Positions 57,471 to 64,000 of a stretch of 64,000 bases of DNA are shown piece by piece. How positions within the stretch are numbered: the first letter of the stretch is position 1; each line of letters opens with the position of its first letter. Under the pieces are notes generated by a model. It saw nothing but the letters and a program-made list of their open reading frames with translations, was not told the origin of the DNA and did not search any database. Source of the DNA: Bacteroidaceae bacterium. GTDB lineage: Bacteria > Bacteroidota > Bacteroidia > Bacteroidales > Bacteroidaceae. The translations under genes were made by a program, and so were the position numbers. The stretch lies in NCBI GenBank assembly GCA_017416805.1, contig JAFQBB010000032.1, forward strand, positions 1 through 64,000, read 5' to 3'.

Positions 57471-57550
57471 AGTGTCCACTTTTTAGTGGACACTTCTATG
57501 TTGCTTTCCAAACAATAAATATAGTCTTATTATTTGGAAAGCAACATAGA
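57471..57550. terminator. Two strong nested hairpins after sstT
   Basis: Hairpin 1: AGTGTCCACT-tttt-AGTGGACACT (57471-57494), perfect 10-bp stem. Hairpin 2: 57495-57512 with 57533-57550, perfect 18-bp stem (TCTATGTTGCTTTCCAAA), 20-base loop. The second is followed directly by a GGTGTCCGG repeat. At least the first could end the sstT transcript. Confidence 0.65.
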
Positions 57551-57644
57551 GGTGTCCGGCAAAACTTCCACCATAATTTTTATGGAACATTTCAGCAGCG
57601 GAGGTGTGTTCCTGTAGGGGCAATCCCTTGTGGTTGCCCGGGGA

Positions 57645-57786
57645 TTGTTCAAAGTTCAAAGTTCAAACCAAAGTTCAAGGTTCGAACCACCTCCTTTTTG
57701 AACCTTAAATCTTGAACCTTAAACTTTGAACCTTAAATCTTGAACCTTAAACCTTAAACCTTAAACCTTGAACCTTAAACCTTAAT
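57645..57786. repeat. GAACCTTAAA tandem array with inverted start
   Basis: GTTCAAAGTTCAAAGTTC (57649-57670) is complementary to the following GAACCTT(A/G)AA units, about a dozen of which run to 57786 (TTGAACCTTAAA, TTGAACCTTAAATC). Could fold into a long stem. Confidence 0.75.
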
Positions 57787-58025
57787 TACCATTTATCTCC
57801 ATGTCCTTTACTTGCGAAAGTTGAGTTCCTTCTTCCTTCTTCCCTACGGTTCCCCCAACGCATCCACAATGAGACGCACCTGGTAGGGGGGGATATTCTT
57901 TGCTGTGCGCCGTGGTGCCCGCAGGGGATATATTGTCGTCCGGCTGGACATCGACCATATCGAAGCGGCACGGAGGGTACATCCCCGATAAAATGAGATG
58001 TTATGGGGATCACTGGAAATTACTA

Positions 58026-58091
58026 TTGGTGTCTGGTAAACGGCTATAATGCTTTTCCTTAATGTGTTTTAAAGGTATACAAGCCCCCTCC
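58026..58091. repeat. GGTGTC.GGTAAAC..CTATAATG repeat
   Basis: TTGGTGTCTGGTAAACGGC followed by TATAATGC and a tail TTTTAAAGGTATACAAGCCCCC; the copy at 58722-58785 has the tail TTTTAAGAATGTACAAGCCCCC. Other copies: 28663 and, reversed, 4206-4234. Confidence 0.75.
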
Positions 58092-58949
58092 ATTATGCAT
58101 ACCCTTAAAACACACGAAAGAGAGACATCTTACATTTTGTCAATTCATAAATGTATATTCTCACGTCAGAAATGTATAAATATACAAACCGATCACTCTT
58201 CGCAATATATTCTTGCATATTTATACATGGAATTCCTCTTTGTAAAGGACTCTTTTTATCTCTCCTGGTAGCAGAAAGAGGCAGGAAACACCTTTGTCAC
58301 CATCCGACCTCTCACTCCATCCCCACTATTCATCCCCGAAGGAAGCGATTCACCTATCCTAAACATCCGCTGAAAAAATCCTAAACATCCGCCGAAGTTC
58401 TCCTACACACCTATATGGTCCGCAGGAGAGCTTCTCCGGATGTTCTCCTACGCATCTGCGCTACCGCAGGAGAACGTCGGCTTTTACTCACCATCGTCAC
58501 TACCACTTCCCTTTTCATTATCCCAACTTCTGCCCATACCACCATGACTCAGATTCTCTATTCCAGGGAAAGGAAGCAAGGTTTATCACTTTGTCTTTCT
58601 GGTGATTAAATATTTCTTAACTAAAATCCTTGATGCATACGCCTCCATTTGTCCCTTTGTCCACAAACAGAGAATCCTTGCACGGTAAATATACAGATTT
58701 GACAAAATGTAAGGTAAATTATTGATGTCTGGCAAATAACTATAATGCTTTGCATTAGTTCGTTTTAAGAATGTACAAGCCCCCACTTGGTTTTTTTTGT
58801 TGATTGATTGTATTTTTTTTTGGGGGGGAAATACATTTCTCATCCGCAAATGATTCGGATGAAGAATTTGTGATAACAGTTTTATCGGGCACCAATAACT
58901 AAAAAACGAAGAAAGGGAAAGTGGATGCCCGATCCTATAAGGTCTGTAT

Positions 58950-59999
58950 TTAGCGGATACTCTCTGTGAACTCACCGGCAAAGCAGCGATTCATCTGCTT
59001 GCGAACCTCCTCGGGAGACAGGCCATGTCCCAGAAGGAACATCAGTTTGGTGACGGCAGACTCTACCGTGCTGTCGTATCCACTGATGACTCCGGCCTCC
59101 AAGAGGTGGATGCCCGTTTCGTAGCGTCCCATTTCGACCGAACCGGACAGGCACTGGCTGATGTTGACAATGACAAGACCGCGGTCTGTAGCCTCCTTCA
59201 GTTTCTTTACCAGCCACTCCTTCTGCGGGGCATTCCCCGAGCCGAATGTACGCATGACTATGGCTTTCAGACCCGGCACATGAAGTACGCTGTCAATGAT
59301 GGCCTCCTGTATGCCCGGGAAGAGGGAAAGGATGATGACATTTGTGTCGAAAAGGAAATGAGGCTTCAGCGGACGTGAAGGATCGGGCTTCAATATATGG
59401 TCATAAGCATAATTGATATGTATGCCGGCATGTGCCAGAACGGGATAGTTGAACGTGTTGAAAGCCTTGAACCCTTCGGCATTGCTCTTGGTGGTACGGT
59501 TGCCGCGCAACAGGCAATTTTCAAAGAAGATGGTCACTTCGGGCACTACCGGGCTGCCATCGGGATGTTTGGCAGCTGCAATCTCAATAGCAGTAATGAG
59601 ATTTTCCTTGCCGTCTGTACGCAAAGCGCCAATAGGGAGTTGGCTTCCGGTCAAAACAACGGGCTTGCTGAGATTTTCGAGCATGAAGCTGAGGGCCGAT
59701 GCTGTATAGGCCATGGTGTCTGTGCCATGCAGAATGACAAATCCGTCGAAACGCTCATAATTGTCATTGATGATATGTACCAGTTTGGCCCATAATGAGG
59801 GTTCCATGTCTGAAGAGTCAATGGGAGGGGTAAACTGATAGGTGGCAATATGGCAGTTGAAGCGTTTCAACTCAGGCACATGATTCATCAGATGCTCAAA
59901 GTTGAAGCTCTCCAAAGCTCCGGTTTCGGGGTTCTCTATCATACCGATGGTTCCTCCGGTATATATCAACAATACGGCAGGTTTGCGGTCTTCTTGCAT
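58950..59999 (-). CDS. ansA: Type I L-asparaginase
   Basis: 349 residues from ATG 59999 (MQEDRKPAVLLIYTGGTIGMI); the frame could extend to 60047 but that falls on the -7 box. Thr of YTGGTIGMI and HGTDTMAY give the two catalytic Thr, and SSDMEP is the active-site SDM segment; no signal peptide, so cytoplasmic. Splits Asn into Asp and ammonia. Single gene, downstream of trpB but separated by a repeat and its own promoter. Confidence 0.93.
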   Translation of the reverse strand: MQEDRKPAVLLIYTGGTIGMIENPETGALESFNFEHLMNHVPELKRFNCHIATYQFTPPIDSSDMEPSLWAKLVHIINDNYERFDGFVILHGTDTMAYTASALSFMLENLSKPVVLTGSQLPIGALRTDGKENLITAIEIAAAKHPDGSPVVPEVTIFFENCLLRGNRTTKSNAEGFKAFNTFNYPVLAHAGIHINYAYDHILKPDPSRPLKPHFLFDTNVIILSLFPGIQEAIIDSVLHVPGLKAIVMRTFGSGNAPQKEWLVKKLKEATDRGLVIVNISQCLSGSVEMGRYETGIHLLEAGVISGYDSTVESAVTKLMFLLGHGLSPEEVRKQMNRCFAGEFTESIR

Positions 60000-60044
60000 G
60001 ACTTTTTTTTCTCGTCTTTGGGTTACCTGTTGTTTTTCAGGCCG

Positions 60045-60052
60045 CAAATTTA
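60045..60052 (-). promoter_or_regulatory. -7 box TAAATTTG of ansA
   Basis: Minus-strand TAAATTTG 45 bp before ATG 59999; it decides the start. Confidence 0.6.
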
Positions 60053-60098
60053 GAAAAAATATCCGACATTATATGATGAGGTGTTTCAAAATTATTAC

Positions 60099-60188
60099 TG
60101 TCCGGTAAAACTTCCACCATAAATTCCTCATGGGGTGTGTCAAAAATACGTGCTTAAAAAAGGCATCATTATGACACACCTTCATGAG
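60099..60188. repeat. Two dispersed repeats, hairpin after trpB
   Basis: 60099-60122 is a GTCCGGTAAAACTTCCACCATAA copy. 60127-60188 is a GTGTCA..TGACAC member: CTCATGgGGTGTGTCA pairs with TGACACACCttCATGAG around a 23-base loop. Lies 26 bp past the trpB stop and may terminate it. Confidence 0.65.
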
Positions 60189-60213
60189 AAATCTGTTTTA
60201 TACCATCTCACTC

Positions 60214-61404
60214 CTACACTTCCAAATGCTTCAGGTAGGTCTCAATGTCTTTGTCACCACGTCCTGAAACGGTAAGGACAACAACATCTGTCGGTTTGAA
60301 ATTCATTTTGGGCAATGCACCCAGAATGTGGGCGGATTCAAGTGCAGGGACTATACCTTCAAGACGTGTCAGTTCGTAGGCTGCAGCCAATGCTTCATCG
60401 TCGTTTACGGCAAGTACGGTGGCTCGATTCATTTTTGCCAGATTTGCGTGCATGGGGCCTATGCCCGGATAGTCCAGTCCGGCAGATATGCTGTAAGGTT
60501 CCATAACCTCTCCTTCCGGCGTATGCAATATCAGTGTGCGCGAACCATGCAGCACTCCCGGAGTTCCACGATGAATACTTGCCGCAGTCTTTCCCGAATC
60601 GATGCCCAAGCCTCCTGCTTCGGCCATGACGAGATTTACCCGCTCGTCATTCAAATAGTGGTAAAAGGTTCCGGCGGCATTGCTCCCTCCTCCGACACAG
60701 GCCATAAGGTAATCGGGATAGTCACGTCCTTCCTTCTCCTGCAATTGTTGTCTGATCTCTTCACTGATGACAGCTTGCAGTCTGGCCACCATATCAGGAT
60801 AAGGGTGGGGGCCTACGGCACTTCCAATAATATAGAACGTGTCGTCAGGATGAGAACACCAGTCGTTGATGGCAGCCTCTACAGCTTCGGTCAGAGTGCC
60901 ACTGCCTTCCGTGACAGGGACAATTGTGGCTCCAAGCATCTTCATTTTCTCCACATTGACATGTTGGCGTTCTGTGTCCACTTTGCCCATGTATATGGTG
61001 CATTCCATATCCATCAAGGCACATACCGTAGCGGTTGCCACACCGTGTTGTCCGGCGCCAGTCTCGGCTATGATGCGGCGTTTGCCCATCTTGTTGGCTA
61101 AAAGGATTTGTCCGACCGTATTGTTTATCTTGTGCGCTCCCGTATGGTTCAGATCTTCTCTTTTCAGGTAGAGTCTGCAACCATATTTCTTACTCATCCG
61201 GCGTGCCAGGTATAGTGGGGAGGGACGCCCTACGTAATCGCGCAACAGTTCCATATATTCATCCTTGAACTCCTTGCTTTCCAAAACAGTCAAGTAGGTT
61301 TCTTTCAGTTTGTTCACACATGCAGCCAAGGTCTCAGGGATATGAGCACCTCCGAATTCGCCATAATATCCATTCGCATCTGCTTGAAATGTTGTAGTTT
61401 TCAT
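60214..61404 (-). CDS. trpB: Tryptophan synthase beta chain
   Basis: 396 residues. YYGEFGGAHIPET, REDLNHTGAHKINNTVGQ (PLP Lys), ETGAGQHGVATAT, GGGSNAAGTFYHY and LTVSGRGDKD are diagnostic of the TrpB1 type. It joins indole and serine to tryptophan. Notable context: no other trp gene follows (ansA is next), whereas the usual Bacteroides order is trpB first in a trpBEGDCFA operon, and the leader carries an attenuator. So either the operon has been broken or regulation now acts on trpB alone. Confidence 0.97.
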   Translation of the reverse strand: MKTTTFQADANGYYGEFGGAHIPETLAACVNKLKETYLTVLESKEFKDEYMELLRDYVGRPSPLYLARRMSKKYGCRLYLKREDLNHTGAHKINNTVGQILLANKMGKRRIIAETGAGQHGVATATVCALMDMECTIYMGKVDTERQHVNVEKMKMLGATIVPVTEGSGTLTEAVEAAINDWCSHPDDTFYIIGSAVGPHPYPDMVARLQAVISEEIRQQLQEKEGRDYPDYLMACVGGGSNAAGTFYHYLNDERVNLVMAEAGGLGIDSGKTAASIHRGTPGVLHGSRTLILHTPEGEVMEPYSISAGLDYPGIGPMHANLAKMNRATVLAVNDDEALAAAYELTRLEGIVPALESAHILGALPKMNFKPTDVVVLTVSGRGDKDIETYLKHLEV

Positions 61405-61448
61405 AACTTTGGTTATTTAGTTCAATTAATAAAAATCGTTGTAACATA

Positions 61449-61490
61449 TAAATAATGAAAGAGACCTGTCGTAAGTCAACGGCAGGCCTC
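61449..61490 (-). terminator. trpB attenuator terminator
   Basis: Minus strand GGCCTGCCGT-TGACTT-ACGACAGGTC forms a hairpin (8 pairs, one G.T, one mismatch) then TCTCTTTCATT. Its 3' arm CTTACGAC (61475-61468) can instead pair with GTCGTAAG (61555-61548) at the leader stop codon, the expected antiterminator. Confidence 0.75.
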
Positions 61491-61548
61491 CTTTCAATGT
61501 CTCTTAATATATCCAGTGCTTTCGCATATACATAGGAGTCAGCTTCCC

Positions 61549-61608
61549 TTACGACTGTTGGAGTTGTAAGCGGCGCCACCACCAATATGTATTGCTCAAT
61601 GTTCTCAT
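61549..61608 (-). CDS. trpL: trp leader peptide with three consecutive Trp codons
   Basis: 19 residues, MRTLSNTYWWWRRLQLQQS. Three tandem TGG codons 45 to 53 bp ahead of the stop; the stop codon itself lies in the GTCGTAAG arm. If ribosomes stall at Trp the arm stays free and pairs with the terminator 3' arm; if they reach the stop, the arm is covered and the terminator forms. Initiation ATG is 34 nt behind the -7 box. Classic attenuation logic read directly from sequence. Confidence 0.85.
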   Translation of the reverse strand: MRTLSNTYWWWRRLQLQQS

Positions 61609-61641
61609 ATCTTTTAGTCTGTTATTTTCTTGTTTTGGTTG

Positions 61642-61649
61642 CAAAAATA
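61642..61649 (-). promoter_or_regulatory. -7 box TATTTTTG of trpL-trpB
   Basis: Minus-strand TATTTTTG; a CTTG is placed 19 bp upstream and TTTG 23 bp upstream. Gives a ~230-nt leader to trpB. Confidence 0.65.
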
Positions 61650-61681
61650 CACTATATCAATGAAACTGCAAGCAAATTGTT

Positions 61682-62836
61682 TTATTTTTCAGATTTATTA
61701 ACCTTTAATCGGCTGGCCATTAGTTGTGCTGCTTTTTGAGAAGCACCTGAAGGGCCTAAGAGATGAATGACCTGCTCGTATTCTTTTAGCATTTCATCAC
61801 GTTGAGGAGAGCCTGCCAGAATCTTCTTCAAATGGGTGTAAACGTTTTCTGTTGTCATTCCATCGGCCACCAGTTCGGGGACGACCTCTTTTCCTGCAAT
61901 CAGGTTGACCAATGAAATGTAGGGAACTTTCAGTACCAGTTTGCGCAGAAAACTGATTATCCGCCCCATGGCAATATAATAACAAACCACTTGGGGTACA
62001 CGCAGCAGGCAGGTTTCCAATGTGGCAGTGCCCGAAGTGACCAAAGCCGCTTGTGCATGGAAAAGAATCTGATAAGTGGCCCCAAAAACCACTTTTACGG
62101 CATCTCCTTGGATATAGCGACTGTAATAGTCCGGCTCTATTCCTGGTGCTCCGGCCAGTACAACCTGGTATTCGGGAAAACGCGAAGCGGCTTCAATCAT
62201 CTGAGGAAGATTGTCTTTGATTTCCTGCTTGCGGCTTCCTGCCAGCAAAGCGATGATGGGCTTTTCCGCATCCAGCCTGTTGGACGCAGCAAACTCCTGA
62301 AATGTGGTCTTATATCCTTTCTTGAATGCCTCTACGGCATCGACACATGGATTCCCTACATATTCGATGGGGTATTGGTGTTTCTTCTCGAAAAAGTCGA
62401 TTTCAAAAGGAAGGATTGAAAACAGGGCATCTACATGTTGTTTGATATCTTTAATCCGATATTCCTTCCATGCCCATATCTTGGGAGAAATATAGTAGAA
62501 CACAGGGATTTGTGTGTGCTTCTTGACATATCTGGCAATATCCAAGTTGAAGCCGGGGTAATCAATAAGAATGACTACATCAGGATTCCACTCTCTGATA
62601 TCGCGCTTGCACATCTTCATATTGGACAGAATGGTTGGCAAGTGCAATAATACGGGAATGAATCCCATGTAAGCCAGTTCACGATAATGCTTCACTCGGG
62701 TTCCTCCTACTGAAGCCATCAGATCACCTCCGAAAAAACGGAACTGTGCTTCTTTGTCCTCCTGTTGTAAAGCCCGCATCAGATTAGAAGCATGCAAGTC
62801 GCCTGATGCTTCACCGGCAATGAGGTAATATTTCAT
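61682..62836 (-). CDS. lpxB: Lipid-A-disaccharide synthase
   Basis: 384 residues. MKYYLIAGEASGDLHASNLM, FFGGDLMASVGG, YLDYPGFN-type LIDYPGFNLDIA, YYISPKIWAWK, FEKKHQYPIEYVGNPCVD, LLAGSRKQEI and ALVTSGTATLETCLL match the GT19 family. Condenses UDP-diacylglucosamine and lipid X to the lipid A disaccharide. 51 bp after surE in one unit. Confidence 0.96.
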   Translation of the reverse strand: MKYYLIAGEASGDLHASNLMRALQQEDKEAQFRFFGGDLMASVGGTRVKHYRELAYMGFIPVLLHLPTILSNMKMCKRDIREWNPDVVILIDYPGFNLDIARYVKKHTQIPVFYYISPKIWAWKEYRIKDIKQHVDALFSILPFEIDFFEKKHQYPIEYVGNPCVDAVEAFKKGYKTTFQEFAASNRLDAEKPIIALLAGSRKQEIKDNLPQMIEAASRFPEYQVVLAGAPGIEPDYYSRYIQGDAVKVVFGATYQILFHAQAALVTSGTATLETCLLRVPQVVCYYIAMGRIISFLRKLVLKVPYISLVNLIAGKEVVPELVADGMTTENVYTHLKKILAGSPQRDEMLKEYEQVIHLLGPSGASQKAAQLMASRLKVNKSEK

Positions 62837-62887
62837 AAATTTACAGAATCAATGTGGCTAATGTGAATATTAAAGGATCTTGAGAAT

Positions 62888-63658
62888 CTACCAGTCCCAT
62901 TCCTGCATATCCTGCAACAGGGGGTATGCCGTCATGTCAATCTGAATGGGGGTGATTGCAATATACCCATTGTCGAGAGCCCATTTGTCTGTATCAGTAG
63001 ATTCCGGCTCGTGATTGGAGAAATGTCCTGTAATCCAATACAAGTCTGCCCCTCCACGAGGATGTGGACAACTGCACCATTCACGTTCCCAACATCCTAT
63101 GGTCTGCCTGCATATCTTTATGCCTTTATAAGGCGGATATTGTGGAAAATTCACATTGAGGCATGTGCCTTGTGGGAGTCCGTGATGCAATACCTTATGG
63201 ACGATTTCCCGTATAGGCTCCATTGTGGGTTCAAAATCCAAATCGGGATCATGGTCGCAAACGGAAAAGCCTATAGAGGGAATACCTTTCATGCATCCTT
63301 CAAGAACCACCCCCATTGTTCCTGAATAATGTACATTTACTGCCGAATTGTCCCCATGATTGATTCCACCGATAATCAAATCCGGACATCGGGGAGTCAC
63401 AGTCTCTAAGGCTAACTTTATGCAGTCAACAGGAGTTCCTGTACACCGGTAAATGGATAGTCCCTCTTCTTTGCTGACCGGCAAAAAGGAGATGGGATTT
63501 TGTGATGTGATGGCCGCAGCCATGCCTGACCGTGGTGAATCGGGAGCCATGACAATGAGGTCTGCGGCAGGACGGAGAAAACGTATCAGCTCATTAATGC
63601 CTTTGGCCGCAACTCCATCATCGTTGGAGATAAGTATAAGTGGTCTTCTTTGTTGCAT
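62888..63658 (-). CDS. surE: 5'/3'-nucleotidase SurE
   Basis: 256 residues from ATG 63658 (MQQRRPLILISNDDG; longer frame rejected since the promoter lies in it). ISNDDGVAAKGI (metal Asp pair), APDSPRSGMAAAIT, GGINHGDNSAVNVHYSGTMGVV. Metal-dependent nucleotide phosphatase. First gene before lpxB, divergent from parA. Confidence 0.95.
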   Translation of the reverse strand: MQQRRPLILISNDDGVAAKGINELIRFLRPAADLIVMAPDSPRSGMAAAITSQNPISFLPVSKEEGLSIYRCTGTPVDCIKLALETVTPRCPDLIIGGINHGDNSAVNVHYSGTMGVVLEGCMKGIPSIGFSVCDHDPDLDFEPTMEPIREIVHKVLHHGLPQGTCLNVNFPQYPPYKGIKICRQTIGCWEREWCSCPHPRGGADLYWITGHFSNHEPESTDTDKWALDNGYIAITPIQIDMTAYPLLQDMQEWDW

Positions 63659-63686
63659 ATCTTTATGGAAATTTGATGAATAGGTG

Positions 63687-63717
63687 CAAAAATAATCAAA
63701 AAACCGTAATGCACAAA
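63687..63717 (-). promoter_or_regulatory. Promoter of surE-lpxB
   Basis: Minus strand: -33 TTTG (63717-63714), 19-bp spacer, -7 TATTTTTG (63694-63687), 29 bp before ATG 63658. Confidence 0.8.
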
Positions 63718-63748
63718 GGTGGAATTGTATTATTTGTTGAAAATATAC

Positions 63749-63756
63749 TATCTTTG
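63749..63756 (+). promoter_or_regulatory. -7 box TATCTTTG of parA
   Basis: TATCTTTG, 158 bp before the MGKIIAL start and 26 bp before an in-frame ATG at 63782. Confidence 0.6.
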
Positions 63757-63913
63757 TGCCCATACTTGACCTCACTGGAGAATGCCAGGCATGGTTATGA
63801 CTGAGGTTATTAACAAAATGTGCAACTTATCAACAGTTGCAATAAACTCTTCAGCAATTATTCGGCGGTTTGACGAAAAGTCCGTTATTTCGCAGCAGCT
63901 AACAAATGAGTTT

Positions 63914-64000
63914 ATGGGAAAAATTATTGCTTTAGCCAATCAGAAGGGTGGAGTAGGAAAAACCACCACAGCCATCAATCTGGCCGCATCGTTGGCCACA
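63914..64000 (+). CDS. parA: ParA/Soj chromosome-partition ATPase, N-terminus only
   Basis: 29 codons before the window ends. [20 protein letters not shown] carries the deviant Walker A of ParA (KGGVGKTT). The start MGKIIAL is standard, but the frame continues open upstream to ATG 63782 (44 extra codons, [13 protein letters not shown]...), which could be read from the -7 box at 63749. ParA acts with ParB (not visible, beyond the edge) in segregation; TTATCAACA and TTATTAACA motifs in the leader resemble DnaA boxes. Confidence 0.9.
   Translation, partial: MGKIIALANQKGGVGKTTTAINLAASLAT

Larger units (their letters stand above)
57551..58949. other. Repeat-rich gene-free stretch
   Basis: About 1.4 kb with no convincing coding frame. 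Contents: GGTGTCCGG(C/T)AAAACTTCCACCATAA copy with tail (57551-57620); GGGGCAATCCCTTGTGGTTGCCC palindrome-like unit (57617-57639); a GAACCTTAAA/GAACCTTGAA 7-10 bp period array (57645-57786); a GGTGTCTGGTAAAC copy (58026-58091); TCCTAAACATCCGC direct repeats (58355-58395); CGCAGGAGA inverted pieces (58420-58480); GATGTCTGGCAAAT copy (58722-58785); poly-T/G tract (58795-58830); and a reversed GGTGCCCGATAAAACT copy (58870-58895). Confidence 0.7.

Noticed and set aside
58062..58609. Short frames in the gene-free stretch after sstT
   Set aside because: Overlap dispersed repeats, lack A-rich leaders and -7 boxes, and show no motif.
61334..61585. 83-codon frame overlapping the trpB leader
   Set aside because: Out of frame with the WWW peptide and with trpB, low complexity; it simply crosses the attenuator.

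Overview
The window reads as chromosomal DNA of a gut-type Bacteroidales bacterium (Bacteroides, Phocaeicola or a close relative; the species cannot be fixed from sequence alone). Evidence: many genes carry the Bacteroidetes sigma-ABfr promoter signature (-7 box TAnnTTTG, in at least four cases with a -33 TTTG exactly 19 bp upstream); ribosome-binding sites are A-rich rather than Shine-Dalgarno; one secreted enzyme ends in a type IX secretion sorting tail; and several families typical of Bacteroidales are present (DUF3109, DUF3822, DUF1573, a TPR/coiled-coil/HTH lipoprotein regulator, a Bacteroidetes-type LpxH).

Layout. 0-2 kb: two leftward secreted proteins, one with a gingipain-like propeptide fold signature, plus a 29-codon ORF behind a 227-bp element bounded by 21-bp inverted repeats. 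2.3-4.2 kb: a TPR sensor/regulator. 4.5-12.3 kb: a leftward polysaccharide-degradation pair, a tandem SGNH esterase and a 2054-residue GH51/GH43 multidomain enzyme with dockerin-like repeats and a T9SS tail. 12.3-20.2 kb: a leftward four-gene operon (zinc ribbons, Ser/Thr kinase with membrane segments, protein with four AAA+ modules, zinc-ribbon/FHA protein), which looks like one phospho-signalling machine and is the best candidate for an undescribed system. 20.3-26.1 kb: a CusBAC-type heavy-metal RND efflux operon. 26.4-48.2 kb: mostly housekeeping genes (gpmI, topB, Sua5/TsaC, ClC channel, fmt, ECF sigma factor, rpe, comEC, eno, rsmD, RecD-like helicase, meaB, SufT-like, lpxH). 48.2-53.5 kb: alkaline phosphatase, aroB, pta-ackA. 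53.9-57.4 kb: a GHL10 glycosidase, an internally deleted IS982-type element and sstT. 57.4-58.9 kb: a gene-empty repeat-rich stretch. 59-64 kb: asparaginase, trpB with an attenuation leader (a 19-residue peptide with three consecutive Trp codons and alternative hairpins), the lpxB-surE pair, and the start of parA.

Between genes the window is unusually rich in short structured repeats: long palindromes, two related dispersed repeats beginning GGTGTCCGGTAAA, a family bounded by GTGTCA...TGACAC, and many different 7-9 bp period tandem arrays, one per spacer. No tRNA, rRNA, CRISPR array or prophage was seen.
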